Position numbers and translations under genes: made by a program. The notes under the pieces are model-generated. The model did no database searches. It was not told the origin of the DNA and saw only the letters and a list, made by a program, of their open reading frames with translations. A stretch of 6,113 bases of DNA from Chryseobacterium sp. UBA6632 (GTDB lineage: Bacteria; Bacteroidota; Bacteroidia; Flavobacteriales; Weeksellaceae). The stretch lies in NCBI GenBank assembly GCA_002455915.1, contig DKLU01000398.1:2098-8210 (forward strand). The letters run 5' to 3'. Shown here in pieces: positions 6,085-6,113 of the stretch; positions within the stretch are counted from its first letter, which is position 1, and every line of letters starts with the position of its first letter.

Positions 6085-6102
6085 CGCAAAGATCGCAAAG
6101 AT
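6085..6102. repeat. Exact tandem 9-base repeat upstream of the PhyH gene
   Basis: CGCAAAGAT occurs twice with no gap (6085-6093 and 6094-6102), about 27 bases upstream of the PhyH start codon. On the gene's strand it reads ATCTTTGCG twice, so each copy contains TTTG, the sequence of Bacteroidota -33/-7 elements. It could therefore be part of the promoter. Strings of this 'CGCAAAGnnCGCAAAG' kind are also familiar to me as dispersed non-coding repeats in flavobacteria. The window ends 11 bases further on, so its full extent is not visible. Confidence 0.5.
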
Positions 6103-6113
6103 TTTCTTTAAAA

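Overview
The window looks like chromosomal DNA of a flavobacterium (Bacteroidota), most likely Chryseobacterium or a close relative in the Weeksellaceae. This rests on the AT-rich composition, A-rich leaders without clear Shine-Dalgarno sites, lipoproteins with acidic residues after the lipobox cysteine, the families DUF4270 and DUF4907, and a LytS-type kinase paired with a LytTR regulator. The genus is an inference from style and gene content, not from a marker gene.

Layout. On the minus strand at the left (1-1787) is a two-gene unit: a DUF4270 lipoprotein followed after 14 bases by an outer-membrane protein that runs off the left edge. A 228-base divergent intergenic region (1788-2015) holds three direct repeats at exact 21-base spacing and a possible Bacteroidota promoter. 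On the plus strand (2016-5129) lie four genes: a six-bladed kelch lipoprotein, an overlapping small DUF4907 lipoprotein, then, after a perfect 13-bp hairpin, a four-helix membrane histidine kinase and its LytTR response regulator. A 212-base convergent gap (5130-5341) holds a purine-rich 7-base degenerate repeat and a REP/MITE-like imperfect inverted repeat. The last gene (5342-6058, minus) is a PhyH-type Fe(II)/2-oxoglutarate oxygenase, with a tandem 9-base repeat just upstream of it.

How the genes may work together (inference). The kelch protein, DUF4907 protein, kinase and regulator look like one envelope-sensing operon. Two lipoproteins carry surface-export-like acidic tails (kelch, DUF4270) and one does not (DUF4907). 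The kinase has a periplasmic loop rich in Pro, His and Met. The 21-base-phased repeats have the geometry of a LytTR operator and sit just upstream of the kelch promoter, so the regulator may control its own operon and perhaps the divergent DUF4270/outer-membrane pair. This is the best candidate in the window for an undescribed system. The PhyH gene appears unrelated to it.
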